Shown here one piece after another: positions 1 through 8,656 of a stretch of 62,327 nucleotides of DNA. Made by a program: the position numbers and the translations under genes. A model generated the notes under the pieces. It had not been told where the DNA came from and made no database searches. It worked only from the letters and a program-made list of their open reading frames with translations. Position 1 is the stretch's first letter. Every line of letters starts with the position of its first letter. This DNA is from Verrucomicrobiota bacterium (GTDB lineage Bacteria > Verrucomicrobiota > Verrucomicrobiia > Chthoniobacterales > JAFAMB01): NCBI GenBank assembly GCA_019247695.1, contig JAFBAP010000027.1:1-62327 (forward strand), written 5' to 3'.

Positions 1-310
1 CGAACACCCGAACGTCTCCCCACCGTTGACGCCCGCTTGGCTTGGCGCACGCCTTCAGGCGTCCCGAGGGGACGCGATCGCTCGTAAATGCTCCTCACAG
101 GCACTAAAGTCCCTGGCTAACCTCAGCCGTCCCTGCAGGACGAAAGCCATACCCGGCCTTGTATCCTTAACTAAATGGCCGTGGCGTTTACCCTGGGCTA
201 AGTTCCCCGGGTCCGTTGGGCCTGAGACCGACTTAACGCCGTGCGGAGCATCCGGCGGCACCTCCTCCCGCCGGAATGCTACCGAAATAATTGTGTAAAT
301 GGTATAAGTG
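1..310. repeat. Composite hairpin-repeat island (left edge)
   Basis: Non-coding block of short palindromes: a GGCGTCCC/GGGACGC hairpin followed by GATCGCTC (about 58-90), a CAGCCGTCC/GGACGAAAG hairpin (about 125-148), a fragment of the TTTACCCTGGGCTA palindrome (about 187-200) and a CCGTTGGGCCTGAGACC head with a tail ending in AATGGTATA (209-306). Bases 1-40 are nearly the reverse complement of 41883-41925. The same modules recur near 14.8, 38.0, 41-42.5 and 60.9 kb. Short frames in this block differ between copies and do not look like genes. Bases 311-547 hold nothing I can identify. Confidence 0.8.
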
Positions 311-547
311 GGCATTTTAGGGTCCGGTTGCCGAGAACCCCAACGAACAAGCACGGTGGTCTGCAAGAGTCGTGGTCAACGACCGAAGCAGAAGCGCGAC
401 CGGTTCACCGAACGTCGAGCACCCACGGATGAACATCCCTCAGCGGGAGCGTCGCCCATAAGGATCGGTCATGGGCTCGATTAAAACACTCAATTTCACA
501 GATCGGACCTTCGAGGTTTATCATCTACCAAGGCGCGCGAAGCTTTT

Positions 548-1108
548 ATGGAAGTAAAAAAGACATTGAAACCAAACTACGTTTACAAGGTGATTGATTC
601 GCCCGTTGGTAAACTGAAACTTGTCGCGAGCCAGAAGGGCCTGGCGGCGGTCCTCTGGGAAAATGACGATCCTCGTCGGGTTCGTTTGAGCCCGGTTGAG
701 GAAGACACAGCGCATCCCTTGCTTGCAGAGGCCGAACAGCAGTTGAAAGAGTATTTTAGCGGGCAACGAAAGTCGTTCTCGCTCAGGCTTGATCCGGTAG
801 GAACCCCTTTCCAGAATCGGGTTTGGCAGGCATTGTTGGGCATTCCCTTCGGCGAAACCCGCCGTTACGGCGAGCTTGCGGAGCAACTTGGAAGCGCCAG
901 CGCGCGTCGAGCGGTCGGCGCTGCCAACGGGAGAAACCCCATCGCCATCGTGGTGCCCTGTCATCGAGTCATCGGCGCGTCAGGCGAACTCACCGGATTC
1001 GCAGGCGGGCTTGAAGTCAAGAAACGACTGCTCATGTTAGAAGGCAGGACGGGCGACGAATCGAAAAGGAAGAAACCGGCCGCGTCGCGACCTGCAAAGC
1101 GTGCTTGA
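548..1108 (+). CDS. ogt: Methylated-DNA--[protein]-cysteine S-methyltransferase
   Basis: Suicide repair protein that moves the alkyl group of O6-alkylguanine in DNA to its own cysteine. The 186-residue protein carries the hallmark PCHRVI motif with the acceptor Cys138, preceded by the DNA-binding helix-turn-helix region (FQNRVWQALLGIPFGETRRY) and followed by GFAGGLEVKKRLLMLE, all in family order. An N-terminal ribonuclease-like domain occupies residues 1-90. The tail after residue 165 is basic (KRKKPAASRPAKRA) and longer than usual. It is an Ogt/MGMT-type stand-alone enzyme without an Ada regulatory domain. No regulatory partner is visible nearby; a small unknown frame follows 10 bases downstream. 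Confidence 0.93.
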   Translation: MEVKKTLKPNYVYKVIDSPVGKLKLVASQKGLAAVLWENDDPRRVRLSPVEEDTAHPLLAEAEQQLKEYFSGQRKSFSLRLDPVGTPFQNRVWQALLGIPFGETRRYGELAEQLGSASARRAVGAANGRNPIAIVVPCHRVIGASGELTGFAGGLEVKKRLLMLEGRTGDESKRKKPAASRPAKRA

Positions 1109-1118
1109 ATAAGCAACT

Positions 1119-1406
1119 ATGGATGACGACAAACCCTCGAAACCATACCGCTTTGTCGAATCATTGTACGACCTCGAGAGCGGGAAAACGATAGTTCGAC
1201 ACCCGCACAAAGGCAATGAATGGCTGGAATGCAGCCTCCTGCCGTGTATTCTCAAAGGGCAGCCCGTTCCATCGGTTTCGGGTCCGGAGGAATGTGAGGT
1301 CTTTGCCGTTCCGCCGGACGCAGAAAGCGCTGTCTTTGAGACGCCAAAACAGATGGAACTGAAGATCACTTTTCCCGGGCACACCGGTTTCTTACGGAAG
1401 TGTTGA
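1119..1406 (+). CDS. Small hypothetical protein, 95 residues
   Basis: Begins 10 bases after ogt on the same strand, so it could be co-transcribed. The product is hydrophilic and acidic with no signal peptide, membrane segment or motif I recognise. There is no clear ribosome binding site before the ATG. Antisense frames of similar length overlap it, so coding status rests on position and an ordinary amino acid composition only. Confidence 0.4.
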   Translation: MDDDKPSKPYRFVESLYDLESGKTIVRHPHKGNEWLECSLLPCILKGQPVPSVSGPEECEVFAVPPDAESAVFETPKQMELKITFPGHTGFLRKC

Positions 1407-1478
1407 GCACAGGCCTTTCATGACAGCGCTGCGCCCGTTCGCGGACCGGTGCAAGCTTTCGCTCCACGCACAGCACAA

Positions 1479-2261
1479 TCACTTGGCTGTCCAACCCCCA
1501 TCAATCAGCAGGCTTGTTCCGGTCACCATCGCTGACTCGCCGCTGGCCAGGTACAACGCTGCAGCGGCCACTTCAGCAACGGACGCCATTCGGCCCAACG
1601 GGATATTCTGCTGCACATATTCGCGAAACACCGGATCTTCAAAGTACGGCCGCGTCATCGGCGTTTCGACAAAAGTCGGCGCGATGCTGTTCACGCGGAT
1701 ACCCGCCGAGGCAAGCTCCAGGGCCATGACCTTTACAATCCCTTCCAGGGCAAATTTTGTCCCGCAGTAGACGACCCGTTTCGGCAGCCCGACGTGCCCG
1801 GCCTGAGACGAAGTCATGATGATCGACCCCGGCCGGCCTAGCTCGACCATGCGCTTTGCAGCGGCTTGAGCGACAAAGAACGCAGCGCGCACGTTCAGGT
1901 TGAAGACGGCATCAAAGGTCGAGGCGTCGACGTCCAGACACGCTTGCGGTTTATTTGTGCCGGCGTTGTTCAGCAGAACATCAAGCCTCGAGATCTGCGC
2001 CATGCGCCCGGCAATTGCCCCGTGGTCGGTGACATCCAACGCCCAGCTCTCGGCGGATCCGCCGTCGGCCTGGATTTCCGCCTGCAAACCGGCCAGCACG
2101 GACGCGTCGCGCGCGACCAGGACGACGTGCGCCCCCTGGCGCGCGAACAGTTTTGCGCACCCCTCGCCGATGCCTCGGGAAGCGCCGGTGACAACCGCCG
2201 TCAATCCGTCAAGACGGAACGGCTCCTTCCTGATTTCATAAGATCTGCCTGTTTCGGGCAT
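1479..2261 (-). CDS. SDR-family NAD(P)-dependent oxidoreductase
   Basis: Classical short-chain dehydrogenase/reductase of 260 residues. The Rossmann signature TGASRGIG lies at 25-32, NNAG at 98-101, the catalytic serine around 151, and the Tyr-x-x-x-Lys pair at Y165/K169 (YCGTK). The C-terminus has the usual GTSLLIDGG ending. Such enzymes oxidise secondary alcohols or reduce ketones; the substrate cannot be read from the sequence. It is the last gene of the minus-strand operon, 20 bases after the L-gulonate dehydrogenase-like gene, so it probably performs one redox step in the same pathway. Similarity to 3-oxoacyl-ACP reductases is general family resemblance; no fatty acid genes are nearby. 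Confidence 0.9.
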   Translation of the reverse strand: MPETGRSYEIRKEPFRLDGLTAVVTGASRGIGEGCAKLFARQGAHVVLVARDASVLAGLQAEIQADGGSAESWALDVTDHGAIAGRMAQISRLDVLLNNAGTNKPQACLDVDASTFDAVFNLNVRAAFFVAQAAAKRMVELGRPGSIIMTSSQAGHVGLPKRVVYCGTKFALEGIVKVMALELASAGIRVNSIAPTFVETPMTRPYFEDPVFREYVQQNIPLGRMASVAEVAAAALYLASGESAMVTGTSLLIDGGWTAK

Positions 2262-2281
2262 CCCCTGGCGCTGCTGCTCCT

Positions 2282-3244
2282 TCAGGCTGGTTTCTGCTTT
2301 AGAGCAGCAAACGTCATCAGTTTACGATCGCGCCAGGCAGCCCGTTCTGCGAGTTGCTCCGGGGGCAGGACCGACCGCCGTTCTGATTCGAGCCGCGCGA
2401 TCAGTGATTCGTTCCACGGCTCATCGTGCGATCGCGAGGCATCAATCGCCTGGAAGAGCGGTCCGAATCGACGGGCATAGTCCCCGATCCCGCCGGGGGC
2501 GTTCAAATCGATCGTCTCAAACGGCCCCATGAAGGACCAACGGTAGCCAAGGCCGTCTCGAACCGTCTTATCGATATCCTCAGCCGAGGCGACGCCGTCA
2601 TTAAACAGCGCCCATGCCTCCCGGAGCAACGCCCCTTGCAGCCGGTTTAAAACGAATCCTTCGACCTCATTGCGCAGCCGCACGGGAGATTGCCCGACGG
2701 ATTTCATAAGCGCTTCAGCAAACTCCACGGCCGGCGTCTCCGTCCAAGGCGCCGGTACCAACTCGACCAACGGGATAAGGTAGGGCGGATTAACCGGATG
2801 CACGATCAGCACGCGGGAGCGAATCGATACATGCTCACTGAATTTCGACGCGGGAATTCCCGAACTCGAACTGCCGATGACCGCCTTTGCGGGCAGGCAG
2901 GGCTCGAGTGCCTGCAGTACCCTGGCTTTTGTTTCCATCTGCTCGAACACAGACTCTTGTACATAAGCCACATCCTCGACGGCAGACTCGAGACTCTGCG
3001 CGACTCGCACATTCCGTAAAACGGCTTCCGGCGAGTCGATCAGCCCGTGTTCGGCCAACCCGGCAAGCCGGTCTTTAATGACCCCGATCGCGCGTTCGGC
3101 CGCACCGGGCACAGAATCGAACAAGCGGACCGGGTGGCCGGCCCTTGCAAATACGATTGCCCAACCGGCGCCGACCAACCCCGTGCCCACAACGGCAATG
3201 GGCCGTTTCTCTCCAGCTAAACCAGCATCGCTGTCCTGTCCCAT
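2282..3244 (-). CDS. 3-hydroxyacyl-CoA dehydrogenase family protein, L-gulonate 3-dehydrogenase / lambda-crystallin-like
   Basis: NAD-dependent dehydrogenase of 320 residues. The dinucleotide motif GTGLVG is at 20-25 with an acidic residue (D43) at the end of the second strand, predicting NAD. The sequence HPVNPPYLIPLVELVP from H149 is characteristic of the lambda-crystallin/L-gulonate 3-dehydrogenase and carnitine 3-dehydrogenase branch. The C-terminal helical domain (about 190-310) contains NEVEGFVLNRLQ, as in that family. These enzymes oxidise a beta-hydroxy acid. It lies 13 bases after the metallo-hydrolase gene. A sugar-acid substrate fits the ribose-type importer in the operon better than a fatty acyl-CoA, but this is inference. 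Confidence 0.87.
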   Translation of the reverse strand: MGQDSDAGLAGEKRPIAVVGTGLVGAGWAIVFARAGHPVRLFDSVPGAAERAIGVIKDRLAGLAEHGLIDSPEAVLRNVRVAQSLESAVEDVAYVQESVFEQMETKARVLQALEPCLPAKAVIGSSSSGIPASKFSEHVSIRSRVLIVHPVNPPYLIPLVELVPAPWTETPAVEFAEALMKSVGQSPVRLRNEVEGFVLNRLQGALLREAWALFNDGVASAEDIDKTVRDGLGYRWSFMGPFETIDLNAPGGIGDYARRFGPLFQAIDASRSHDEPWNESLIARLESERRSVLPPEQLAERAAWRDRKLMTFAALKQKPA

Positions 3245-3257
3245 AGCCTCTCGCCCG

Positions 3258-4145
3258 TCAACTCACCAGGGAACGGTCTCCGTCGGCCAGGCAGATCTCG
3301 CTGATGCGAAGTCCATCCTTGGTGATGCGTGAGGGGAACGCTTCCCTTAAACGCTCCTCGTGAACCGGCACCACACGATGCTTGTCGTAATGCACCGCCT
3401 TCATCATCTCCTCCGTGACCAGGACAAGATTAGTCTGGCTTCCAATGGCCAGGCCTACCGGATTGTAAACCTTGTCAACGCCGACAACGCTGCCATCGCC
3501 TTCCAGGTTCTCGTACACGTAAATGAGGTCACCGGCCAGGATCCAGCAATCATCCGAGGTTTTCTTCCCGTCGTTTCGGACGGTAACCCACATGGAGCCG
3601 AACGTGTGGGTATCGAAGGCGGCATGAAGATCGATTCCCGGCAAGACCTCCTCCATATCGCCGTCGACTGTCACCAAGCGTCGCTTTTGGGCCAATTCCA
3701 CCCCTCTCAGGACGTCTCCCGGGTCTATCGCCACCGTGATGTATTGCATCCGTTCCGGAAGAGACATCGCCCAGACCCACTTTGCGATTTCACGCTCCTG
3801 AATGTAAAACTTGGCATTCGGGAAGTCTTCGACGTTGCCGAAATGATCGAAGTGGGCGTGGGTGACGAAAACCGTATCCACGTCTTGCGGCTTTAGCCCG
3901 CACTCGCCCAAAACCGCCTCCGGCGGGTGCCAGTTGATTACCCCGAATTTGTCGCCGAGGTACCCACCGAAATCCTTGTGATTGTATCCCACATCCACCA
4001 TCGCGACGTGGTCCTGACCTTTGATCAGTACATAGCAATACGGCAGTTTACGATACCCTTGATTGTGCGCCCCGTAAATGATCCCGCTCACGTGGTAGTT
4101 TGGCACGTAAGCGTACTCCAATACCCAGATTGAATAGTTAGCCAC
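3258..4145 (-). CDS. Metallo-beta-lactamase-fold hydrolase, lactonase-like
   Basis: A 295-residue MBL-fold enzyme with the metal-binding motif HAHFDH (H96, H98, D100, H101). Further candidate ligands are the His in FDTHTFGS and the Asp in ILAGDLIYVYE. There is no signal peptide, so it should be cytoplasmic. Layout and length resemble N-acyl homoserine lactonases (AiiA/AttM type), which open lactone rings. In this operon, beside three dehydrogenases and a sugar-type importer, a catabolic lactonase opening a sugar lactone is more likely than quorum quenching. No luxI or luxR gene is present in the window. Confidence 0.86.
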   Translation of the reverse strand: MANYSIWVLEYAYVPNYHVSGIIYGAHNQGYRKLPYCYVLIKGQDHVAMVDVGYNHKDFGGYLGDKFGVINWHPPEAVLGECGLKPQDVDTVFVTHAHFDHFGNVEDFPNAKFYIQEREIAKWVWAMSLPERMQYITVAIDPGDVLRGVELAQKRRLVTVDGDMEEVLPGIDLHAAFDTHTFGSMWVTVRNDGKKTSDDCWILAGDLIYVYENLEGDGSVVGVDKVYNPVGLAIGSQTNLVLVTEEMMKAVHYDKHRVVPVHEERLREAFPSRITKDGLRISEICLADGDRSLVS

Positions 4146-4169
4146 GTTAACTTTCTCCTTTGTAAGGTC

Positions 4170-4772
4170 TTAGCCTTCTCGGCTTTTCGGGAATCGCCCG
4201 GGCGACTTACCGCACGCGCAACATCCCTGTTGAAAATTGACCGTCACCATGCCGAACCGGTCATCCGACGCCTTTAGCAGATTGGAATGAGCCGCTTTGA
4301 GGCGACGCGTCAGCCCCGTGGCCGCGTCGCGTGCCAACGGCTGATCCGGGATCTTTGACAAATGCGCCAGCACGGTTTGCAGCTCCGCGGCAACTGCATT
4401 TAACAAGAAGGCGTGACGCGTTGCACAAGGGGGCACCTTTCTCGCCTTAAGTGCGGAGAGCCCTTCCTCAAAGCGCATTTTAGCCGCCTCCAGGGTCGCC
4501 AACTCCATCCGGTTGCGTGCACAGGTCGCATACAGAAGGAGAACGCCTCCGAGTTGGCCTACAACGCTCTTGAATGCATTAAAAGCCGGCAGCGTTGCCA
4601 AAGCGTACCGGAGCAGATCCTCGGACTCGGGTTCCGCAGGCCAGGACTCCGCGGGGCATCGTTCCGGCAAAGAAAAACGATGGTGCGCAGACAACGAAGG
4701 CGCCTTTTCCAACCCTTGAACCACCAGGTCAGCAATTCTCTCAGGCCCCTTGCAGCGAAATGTCTCTTCCAT
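4170..4772 (-). CDS. Hypothetical protein in catabolic operon, helical, Cys-rich C-terminus
   Basis: I do not recognise this 200-residue protein. It is mostly predicted alpha helix (about 50-180) with regularly spaced Leu and Ala, and ends with a short cysteine cluster (GCCACGKSPG). There is no signal peptide. It lies 71 bases after the HisD-like gene and 24 bases before the lactonase-like gene on the same strand, so it is probably co-transcribed. The start is uncertain; M1 has no strong ribosome binding site. It could be a small helical accessory protein of one of the neighbouring enzymes. Confidence 0.6.
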   Translation of the reverse strand: MEETFRCKGPERIADLVVQGLEKAPSLSAHHRFSLPERCPAESWPAEPESEDLLRYALATLPAFNAFKSVVGQLGGVLLLYATCARNRMELATLEAAKMRFEEGLSALKARKVPPCATRHAFLLNAVAAELQTVLAHLSKIPDQPLARDAATGLTRRLKAAHSNLLKASDDRFGMVTVNFQQGCCACGKSPGRFPKSREG

Positions 4773-4843
4773 CAGGAATTCGATTGTTCAGATTCCATCG
4801 GTTCTGCGGCAGCTTCCGTTTCTCGTAGGCACAGCGAGACACG

Positions 4844-6127
4844 TCACGCGGCAGACGTTTTAAAGCGTCGAACCCGCAAATCCGCCTGCTCCTTGTGAGC
4901 GATGAAGTTTTCAATGGCGCACAAACGCGAACAGTACTCACCGATTTTCACGCTCGCCGCCTCGTCGCACTCCTGGTAGGTGCAGGTCTTCAGGAACTTA
5001 CCGACCCAGAGGCCGCCGGTAAATCGTGCGCCTCCCCGGGTCGGCAGCGTGTGGTTGGTCCCGATCACCTTGTCTCCGTACGCAACGTTGGTGTACTTAC
5101 CCACGAAAAGTGCGCCGTAATTCGTAAGCGCATCCAGGAATCGCCGGGGGTTTTCCGTCAGGACTTCGACGTGTTCGGACGCGATTCGATTTGCTTCCGA
5201 GACCAGCTCATCGAACGAGTCGACCAGGATCACCTGTCCCTTGTCCTGCCACGCTTTGCCCGCTACCGGCGCCGTCTTAAGGGTCTTCAGCTGGCGGTCA
5301 ATCTCGCGCAAGGTTTCATCCGCGACCCGGCGGGAGGTGGTCAACAGGATGGCGGGCGTGGTGGGCCCGTGTTCCGCCTGACCCAGAAGGTCCGTCGCCG
5401 CCATCTCACCGTCGGCGGTATCGTCCGCAATGACAAGGATCTCGGTCGGGCCGGCCAGCAGATCGATCCCGACGTGCCCGAAGACCTGGCGCTTCGCCTC
5501 GGCCACGTAGGCGTTTCCCGGGCCTACGACCATATCGACCGGGGCGATCGTGTCGGTACCGTACGCCATCGCCCCGATGGCCTGGACACCGCCGAGCAGA
5601 TAGATTTCATCCGCACCGCCTAACGCCATGGCCGCAATGGTCGCGTCGTGCGGTTTGCCGCCGGTCGGGGGCGTGCAGGCGATGATGCGCTGCACGCCGG
5701 CCACGCGCGCCGTAACAATGCTCATGTGGGCGGAAGCCACCATCGGGTAACGGCCGCCGGGCACGTAGCACCCGACGCTGGCCACGGGAATGTTCCGGTG
5801 GCCCAGAATGACGCCCGGCAAGGTCTCTACCTCGACGTCCTTGATGGCGTCACGCTGCACCTTTGCAAAATTGCGAATCTGTTCCTGAGCAAACTTGATG
5901 TCTCCAACGGTCTGCTCCGGCAGTCTTGAAATGCAAGCATCGATTTCTGACGGGGAAAGGCGAAAGGAAGGAGGTGACCATTTGTCAAACTCCTCCGAGA
6001 ACCGCCTGACCGCGGCATCCCCGCCCCGCTGAATTTCACCCAGGACGCGCTCGACCGTCTTTCGAACGTCGACGTCGGCCGCTCCGGAGCTTTCTTTGGT
6101 AACATCGGTTTTGAGGTAGGTAATCAT
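4844..6127 (-). CDS. HisD-family NAD-dependent alcohol dehydrogenase (sulfopropanediol 3-dehydrogenase-like)
   Basis: A 427-residue member of the histidinol dehydrogenase family, which oxidises a primary alcohol through an aldehyde to a carboxylate using NAD and zinc. The catalytic and zinc residues of HisD are retained: Q250/H253 (GQAEHG), E318/H319 (ASEHVE), D352 and H359 ([13 protein letters not shown]), and H411 (FIAHKE). The segment [19 protein letters not shown] is typical of the catabolic branch annotated as sulfopropanediol 3-dehydrogenase (HpsN type). No other his gene is nearby; instead it follows the binding protein of a sugar importer and precedes a lactonase and two further dehydrogenases. 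A role in catabolism is therefore much more likely than histidine synthesis. Confidence 0.88.
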   Translation of the reverse strand: MITYLKTDVTKESSGAADVDVRKTVERVLGEIQRGGDAAVRRFSEEFDKWSPPSFRLSPSEIDACISRLPEQTVGDIKFAQEQIRNFAKVQRDAIKDVEVETLPGVILGHRNIPVASVGCYVPGGRYPMVASAHMSIVTARVAGVQRIIACTPPTGGKPHDATIAAMALGGADEIYLLGGVQAIGAMAYGTDTIAPVDMVVGPGNAYVAEAKRQVFGHVGIDLLAGPTEILVIADDTADGEMAATDLLGQAEHGPTTPAILLTTSRRVADETLREIDRQLKTLKTAPVAGKAWQDKGQVILVDSFDELVSEANRIASEHVEVLTENPRRFLDALTNYGALFVGKYTNVAYGDKVIGTNHTLPTRGGARFTGGLWVGKFLKTCTYQECDEAASVKIGEYCSRLCAIENFIAHKEQADLRVRRFKTSAA

Positions 6128-6185
6128 AGGTCCGAATTGAACTGCTGGCAGTGATTGGGCGATCTCGTTCTAACAATTCCGAAAC

Positions 6186-7415
6186 TTATGGCTTAACCTC
6201 CGCCGTCACCTTGGTGAGCTTGTAGTGATCTGCGGGCGGTTTACAATTCTGGCAGTTGATGTTGGGTTCATCCGGGGCCGGCGTTACATCCGCGGGCAGC
6301 GGCTGGATGGTCGCCCCTGGCGTCGGCTTTCCCTCAAGTGCTGACACGAGCGATATTTCGGGTAGAAATGCCTGGCTGAACGACTCCGTAACGAAAGAGC
6401 TGGGCACGGTCCCTTCTGCAAAGGCGTTAGATCCGTTTTCGAGGCGGTCGCCTTTGATCGTGCGGACCTCGTCTGCGGTCACCCAAGGCAAAGGGTATTG
6501 GATGTTGTGCGTTTGCAGTTTGCGCTTACCGGTGAGCATCTCCATCATAAGCTTGAACGCATAGCCGGAGGTGGCCGGCGGAGACCCGGACGAGACCCCC
6601 TGAAGGCCACGCTTACGCAAATCCTCGTTGGCCAAAGCGAGCCTAAAGCCGTTCGAGTTTTCGCCCGTGACCGGGATCAGCTTATCGGGGCGTGCCGCTA
6701 AAAGCGCCTGAATCGCCCCATATTCACCGGCCTGAGCCCATATGCCGTCAACGTCCGGGTGCGCCGCGAGCGCCTTGGCCGTTTCCTGCTGGGTGGTGCG
6801 ATCATCCCAGTAACTGTAATACTCCTGCACAACCTGGATCCCAGGATACTTTTTGAAAATCGACATCGCTCCATCGGTATGGCGTTGGTCGACGGAGTTA
6901 CCAGGAACGCCTCTGCTGAGAAAAATTTTACCTTTACCCTTGAGGCAGTTGACCAGGTACTGGGCGGTGTTTTCGCCAAACCCGGCCGTAATGTAGCTGA
7001 CGTTATAGGCCGAAGGCTCAGTCACAGTGGCATCATACATGAAAAAGAGAACGCCTTGTTGGCTCCCCCGTTTTACCGTCCGGTTGAGCGCGGTCGCTGA
7101 GATCGGAAAGCTGATCACCCCATCCGCGTGGGCCGCGATCATGCTTTCGTAAGCCGAGATCTGGGCTTGCACGTCCGTACCGGAAATGACCTCGCGCAGT
7201 TCGACTATCTTGTCGTAGGGCGGGGTGGCCGCCAAGGCTTTGACGATGTTTGCCGCTTCGCTCTGCCATGCGTTTCCGCTATAACTCAGACTCAGGTAGA
7301 TCAGGTACTTGTCTTTGCCTTGCACGGATTGGGGCGATCCGCAGAAAAAGCAAATGGCAGCAGCCATAAGGCTTACTATGAGGCGGTACTTACCGGATTT
7401 TGTTTGGATCTTCAT
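6186..7415 (-). CDS. Ribose-type ABC transporter substrate-binding protein
   Basis: Periplasmic binding protein of 409 residues with an N-terminal signal peptide (basic KSGKYR, hydrophobic LIVSLMAAAICFFC, likely cleavage near residue 33). The mature part shows the type-I periplasmic binding fold of RbsB-like proteins: a Rossmann-like start (YLIYLSLSYSGNAWQSEAANI), QAQISAYESMIAAHADGVIS, and the hinge-proximal DGIWAQAGEYGAIQALLA. The C-terminus is extended with a CQNC pair (INCQNCKPP). It is fourth in the importer operon, separated from the permease by 107 bases. The ligand is unknown; this fold typically binds pentoses, hexoses, polyols or autoinducer-2. Confidence 0.9.
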   Translation of the reverse strand: MKIQTKSGKYRLIVSLMAAAICFFCGSPQSVQGKDKYLIYLSLSYSGNAWQSEAANIVKALAATPPYDKIVELREVISGTDVQAQISAYESMIAAHADGVISFPISATALNRTVKRGSQQGVLFFMYDATVTEPSAYNVSYITAGFGENTAQYLVNCLKGKGKIFLSRGVPGNSVDQRHTDGAMSIFKKYPGIQVVQEYYSYWDDRTTQQETAKALAAHPDVDGIWAQAGEYGAIQALLAARPDKLIPVTGENSNGFRLALANEDLRKRGLQGVSSGSPPATSGYAFKLMMEMLTGKRKLQTHNIQYPLPWVTADEVRTIKGDRLENGSNAFAEGTVPSSFVTESFSQAFLPEISLVSALEGKPTPGATIQPLPADVTPAPDEPNINCQNCKPPADHYKLTKVTAEVKP

Positions 7416-7522
7416 AGGTTCATCATTTCTTTCAGTGGTCGTTCCCGCAGCCGGCGAACGGAAGGGGTTGGTCCAACCGGCGGGCTGACGTAATCGGCTT
7501 CAGCGGTCGTTCTCACCCCAGC

Positions 7523-8656
7523 CTATTTCCCCAGCCTGGCGCTTCGGTTTGAAGTCGAGGTCTGCGTCCGGTTGCGCCGTCTAAAAACGCTTGGCATCGG
7601 CCAGGAAAGGAGCAACAGCGCGATAACGATGATGACTCCTTCCAGTACCGTCCTCCAGCCCTCCTCCAACCCGACCGCAGAGATGATCGTGCTGATCGTG
7701 GTAAGCAGGATCGCTCCCCCCACCGTACCCTCAAACCGTCCGGTTCCACCTAAAATTGACGATCCGCCCACCACGACGGCTGCGATGGAAGACAATACGT
7801 ACGGCTCACCCATTCGAAGGGTGGCTCCGTTCGAATACCCAACCAGCATCATGCCAACGATGCCCCCACATAACCCGCTCATCGCGTAAACCGACGCGAT
7901 GACTTTGTTTACCCGCAGGCCCGCAATTCGAGCAGCAGCCGGGTTGGTACCTACCGCGTAAAGGCTCCGGCCGTAACTTGACCTGCTTTGAAGCAATGCT
8001 GCGGCTATGGAAAACAGGATGACGAAATAAATGACGACCGGTACACCCCAGGCCCTCGCCTGCATAAGAGCCGACAGTAGCGAGGGAGAAGAACCCCGCG
8101 GGGTGCCGGCCGTAAAGCCGAGGCACAGGCTATAAATGACGATTCCTGATGCGAGCGTCATGATGAAAGGCGGAACCTTCGCGATGGTCACCCCGAAGCC
8201 GTTTATCAGGCCGCAAAACCCACAAACCAGGAGGACCGGCACAAGAAGCCACGCGTTTGCGCCAGCACCCGCCCAAGTCGTTGTGAGCACCCCCCCGAGC
8301 GTGATCAGCGAACCAACCGAGAGATCCAGGCCTCCCATCAGGATCACGAGGCCTTGCCCAAAGCCGATCACGATCAGGAAAGAGGACAAAACCACAATCG
8401 TTTCAACCTCGTTCCAGGAACCGAACGAAGCGCTGATCGCGCGGGAGGCGATGATCAAGATCGCACAAATAACGAAGATGGCGGCGATCTGAATCACCTG
8501 GCTGTCCTGTCCCCGGCCAAGGCGTCGAGGTTGCACGCCCGACGTTGGTTCCGGCGCTGCCGGCCGGCCGCCGTCCTTTGGACCGGGCGCAAGCCGCGCT
8601 CCCGTTTCCGGCGAGGGCGTTGCCTTGCGGGTCAGGTCATGCGGTTGCTGGCTCAT
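7523..8656 (-). CDS. Ribose-type ABC transporter permease (RbsC family)
   Basis: Inner-membrane permease of 377 residues with about nine to ten hydrophobic segments from residue 55 onward. The signature GLDLSVGSLITLGGV and the late EAA-like region (VVVGGSSILGGTG) are typical of BPD_transp_2 permeases. The first 50 residues are hydrophilic, Pro-rich and poorly conserved. Its ATG overlaps the stop of the preceding permease (8653-8656), which implies translational coupling. Together the two permeases should form a heterodimeric channel served by the ATPase at 9612-11156. Confidence 0.92.
   Translation of the reverse strand: MSQQPHDLTRKATPSPETGARLAPGPKDGGRPAAPEPTSGVQPRRLGRGQDSQVIQIAAIFVICAILIIASRAISASFGSWNEVETIVVLSSFLIVIGFGQGLVILMGGLDLSVGSLITLGGVLTTTWAGAGANAWLLVPVLLVCGFCGLINGFGVTIAKVPPFIMTLASGIVIYSLCLGFTAGTPRGSSPSLLSALMQARAWGVPVVIYFVILFSIAAALLQSRSSYGRSLYAVGTNPAAARIAGLRVNKVIASVYAMSGLCGGIVGMMLVGYSNGATLRMGEPYVLSSIAAVVVGGSSILGGTGRFEGTVGGAILLTTISTIISAVGLEEGWRTVLEGVIIVIALLLLSWPMPSVFRRRNRTQTSTSNRSARLGK

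Noticed and set aside
3258-4145. Quorum-quenching role for the MBL-fold hydrolase
   Set aside because: There is no luxI/luxR-type gene nearby and the gene lies in a sugar-type catabolic operon; fold similarity alone does not support it.
4844-6127. Histidine biosynthesis role for the HisD homolog
   Set aside because: No other his gene is in the window and the operon is led by a sugar importer.
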